From assembly GCA_963837165.1 (NCBI GenBank), contig CAWIMD010000004.1:1054001-1118000 (forward strand): DNA of 64,000 nucleotides. Reading direction: 5' to 3'. The stretch comes from JAENWD01 sp963837165. GTDB lineage: Bacteria; Acidobacteriota; Vicinamibacteria; Vicinamibacterales; JAENWD01. A program made the position numbers and the translations under genes. Under the pieces are notes generated by a model. It saw only the letters and a list, made by a program, of their open reading frames with translations. It had not been told where the DNA came from and ran no database searches. Below, piece by piece: positions 62,622-64,000 of the stretch (positions within the stretch are counted from its first letter, which is position 1; every line of letters starts with the position of its first letter).

Positions 62622-64000
62622 ATGATCCGAATCGCCTGGACGCTGCTGCTCGTCGGCTACGTTCCGGGCGCGGCGATCTTCCGGGTGCCCGCCTGGAACC
62701 GCGCCCGCCGCGAGACGCTCGACCCGGAGGAACGATTGTTCTGGGCGGTGATCCTGAGCGCCGCCTGGTCCCTGATCGTGGGATTCGCGCTGGCGCTGGC
62801 CGGTCGTTACACGTTCACGAGGCTCCTGCTCGCCAACGCCGGCCTTGGGTGTGTCATTGCCCTCCGCTGGCGGGGACGCCTCGGGTTCGGGAACGCCACG
62901 CGCCCCGGCGCCGGGCTGCTCGCGCCGGCGGCGCTCGTCGCGCTCGTCGTATGGCTCTACCCGCCGCCCGCCGAGTACATCGTCGGCGGCAAGGACCCCG
63001 GCGTGTACATGAACGCCGGCATCCAGATCGCCCAGCGCGGGTCGCTGGTGACGACCGACCGGACCGTCTCGTCGCTGCCGGTGGACGCCCGGCCGCTGTT
63101 CTTTCCCCTGTATCCGGACCAGCCGTACTACAGCCCGAGGTTCATGGGCTTCTTCGTCCTCGACCCCGACACGGGGACCGTGATCGACCAGTTTCCCCAT
63201 CTCTATGCGGTGGCGATCGCGATCGGGTACGGCGTGAACGGGCTGACCGGCGCCCGATACGCGAGCGTCGCGGCGGCGGTGCTGGGCGTGCTGGCGGTGT
63301 ACGTGCTCGCGACGCGCCTCGGCGGCCGATGGGTGGGCACGGTGGCCGGTGGGCTGCTGGCCGTGCACGTGATTCAGGTCTGGTATGCGCGGTACCCGAA
63401 CTCGGAAATCCTGACCCAGGCGCTGGGCCTGGCGGGCCTGGTGGCACTCGCACGGGCCGATGTGGACGACGACCCGTTCTTCGCGCCCGTGGCAGGGGTG
63501 ATCCTCGGGCTGCTGCCGTTCGCGCGCTTCGACGCGGTGCTGATCGCGGGCCTGGCCGCCACCGGCGTCCTGCTGCACTGGATGGTGGGCGGCCGCCTCC
63601 GCGCCGCCTTCTTCGTGCCGCTGATCGCCGGCGCGGCCGCCTTTGCCGTGTACCTGCTCGAGTGGCTCGCGCCGTACGCCGCCCTGCCGCGCATCTGGTT
63701 CGGCGTCCACCGCATGGCGTTTCTGGCCGCCGCCGTCGCAGCCGTCGCGCTGGTACCGTGCGCCGTCTGGTTGCGGCGGCGCGACCGCGTGCGCCACGTG
63801 GTCACGGCATGGGTGCCACCGGCGCTGACGGCCCTGGCGCTGGGGCTCGCCGCGTACGCGTGGTTCCTCCGTCAACCTGGCGGCGCCCTTGCGCCGCACG
63901 ACGCCTTTGCGTTCAGGAGCTTCGGGTGGTACGTGGCGCCGCCCGCCCTGGCGGCCGCCGCCATCGGGCTGGGGGTGCTCCTGAGACGAAGCTTCTGGCG
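62622..64000 (+). CDS. Multi-span membrane protein, GT39-like glycosyltransferase (partial)
   Basis: At least 459 codons from ATG 62622, open to the window edge. It starts with a membrane helix (WTLLLVGYVPGAAIFRVPAW) and has eight or more further hydrophobic segments. A luminal-type segment VGGKDPGVYMNAGIQIAQRG, with an acidic residue after the first hydrophobic block, resembles ArnT/PMT-type glycosyltransferases. A second loop reads PDQPYYSPRFMGFFVLD. The fit is approximate, so the call is made at fold level only. Confidence 0.65.
   Translation, partial: MIRIAWTLLLVGYVPGAAIFRVPAWNRARRETLDPEERLFWAVILSAAWSLIVGFALALAGRYTFTRLLLANAGLGCVIALRWRGRLGFGNATRPGAGLLAPAALVALVVWLYPPPAEYIVGGKDPGVYMNAGIQIAQRGSLVTTDRTVSSLPVDARPLFFPLYPDQPYYSPRFMGFFVLDPDTGTVIDQFPHLYAVAIAIGYGVNGLTGARYASVAAAVLGVLAVYVLATRLGGRWVGTVAGGLLAVHVIQVWYARYPNSEILTQALGLAGLVALARADVDDDPFFAPVAGVILGLLPFARFDAVLIAGLAATGVLLHWMVGGRLRAAFFVPLIAGAAAFAVYLLEWLAPYAALPRIWFGVHRMAFLAAAVAAVALVPCAVWLRRRDRVRHVVTAWVPPALTALALGLAAYAWFLRQPGGALAPHDAFAFRSFGWYVAPPALAAAAIGLGVLLRRSFW

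Overview
The window is GC-rich bacterial chromosome, most likely from an acidobacterium of the Vicinamibacteria type. The main pointers are an ADOP-type ABC permease coupled to its own PadR regulator, a decayed VWFA-related protein of the kind common in Acidobacteriota, a Tat-exported HisC-like aminotransferase, and many short palindromic and tandem intergenic repeats. There are no rRNA genes, CRISPR arrays or prophage. The organism is inferred; no 16S or other marker is present to prove it.

Layout. 1-2441: the lepA-lepB pair on the minus strand. 2485-4309: a large inverted repeat of GGTTCC-rich sequence split by an IS256-family element with an 8-bp target duplication. 4307-8510: an accessory stretch with a VOC protein, a decayed VWFA gene, an AraC remnant, a nucleotidyltransferase and a VapBC-like toxin-antitoxin pair. 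8512-11591: padR plus the ADOP permease, with promoter and operator. 11771-15972: citrate synthase, a small Cys-rich protein, the exported aminotransferase and a cellulose-synthase-like glycosyltransferase. 16073-24465 (plus strand): larB, an RNase II-type exonuclease, mutS2, dnaG and rpoD, then a CAU tRNA. 24732-28744: two large exported proteins. 28871-31858: a zinc-ribbon coiled-coil protein, an RNase HI-like protein, pgeF, acpS and a small conserved gene. 32049-48653 (minus strand): a near-complete dcw cell-wall and division cluster, mraZ-rsmH-ftsL-ftsI-murE-murF-mraY-murD-ftsW-murG-murC-ftsQ-ftsA-ftsZ, led by a promoter with three MraZ-type boxes. 48920-56190 (plus strand): a YchF-type GTPase, then six glycan genes, most overlapping by 4-8 bp. 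56203-62261 (minus strand): a tripartite RND efflux system. 62622-64000: the start of a large membrane protein.

The most unusual signal is the repeat content. (1) Six or more loci carry intergenic arrays built on a roughly 7-nt period, with different words at different loci, and several are arranged as two inverted arms. (2) Short hairpins of the form CGTAG-stem-(N)TCA-stem keep their architecture while the stem sequence changes. (3) Palindromic elements lie in frame inside two conserved genes, dnaG and pgeF, and are apparently translated. (4) Repeats supply the stop codon of several genes. These resemble the heptanucleotide STRR repeats of cyanobacteria and the protein-coding palindromic elements of Rickettsia, but in a different phylum.

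Single-base frameshifts occur in essential genes (ftsQ, murF) as well as in the transposase and two other genes. Some of these are probably sequencing or assembly errors. The VWFA gene, with at least four shifts and no N-terminus, is genuinely decayed.
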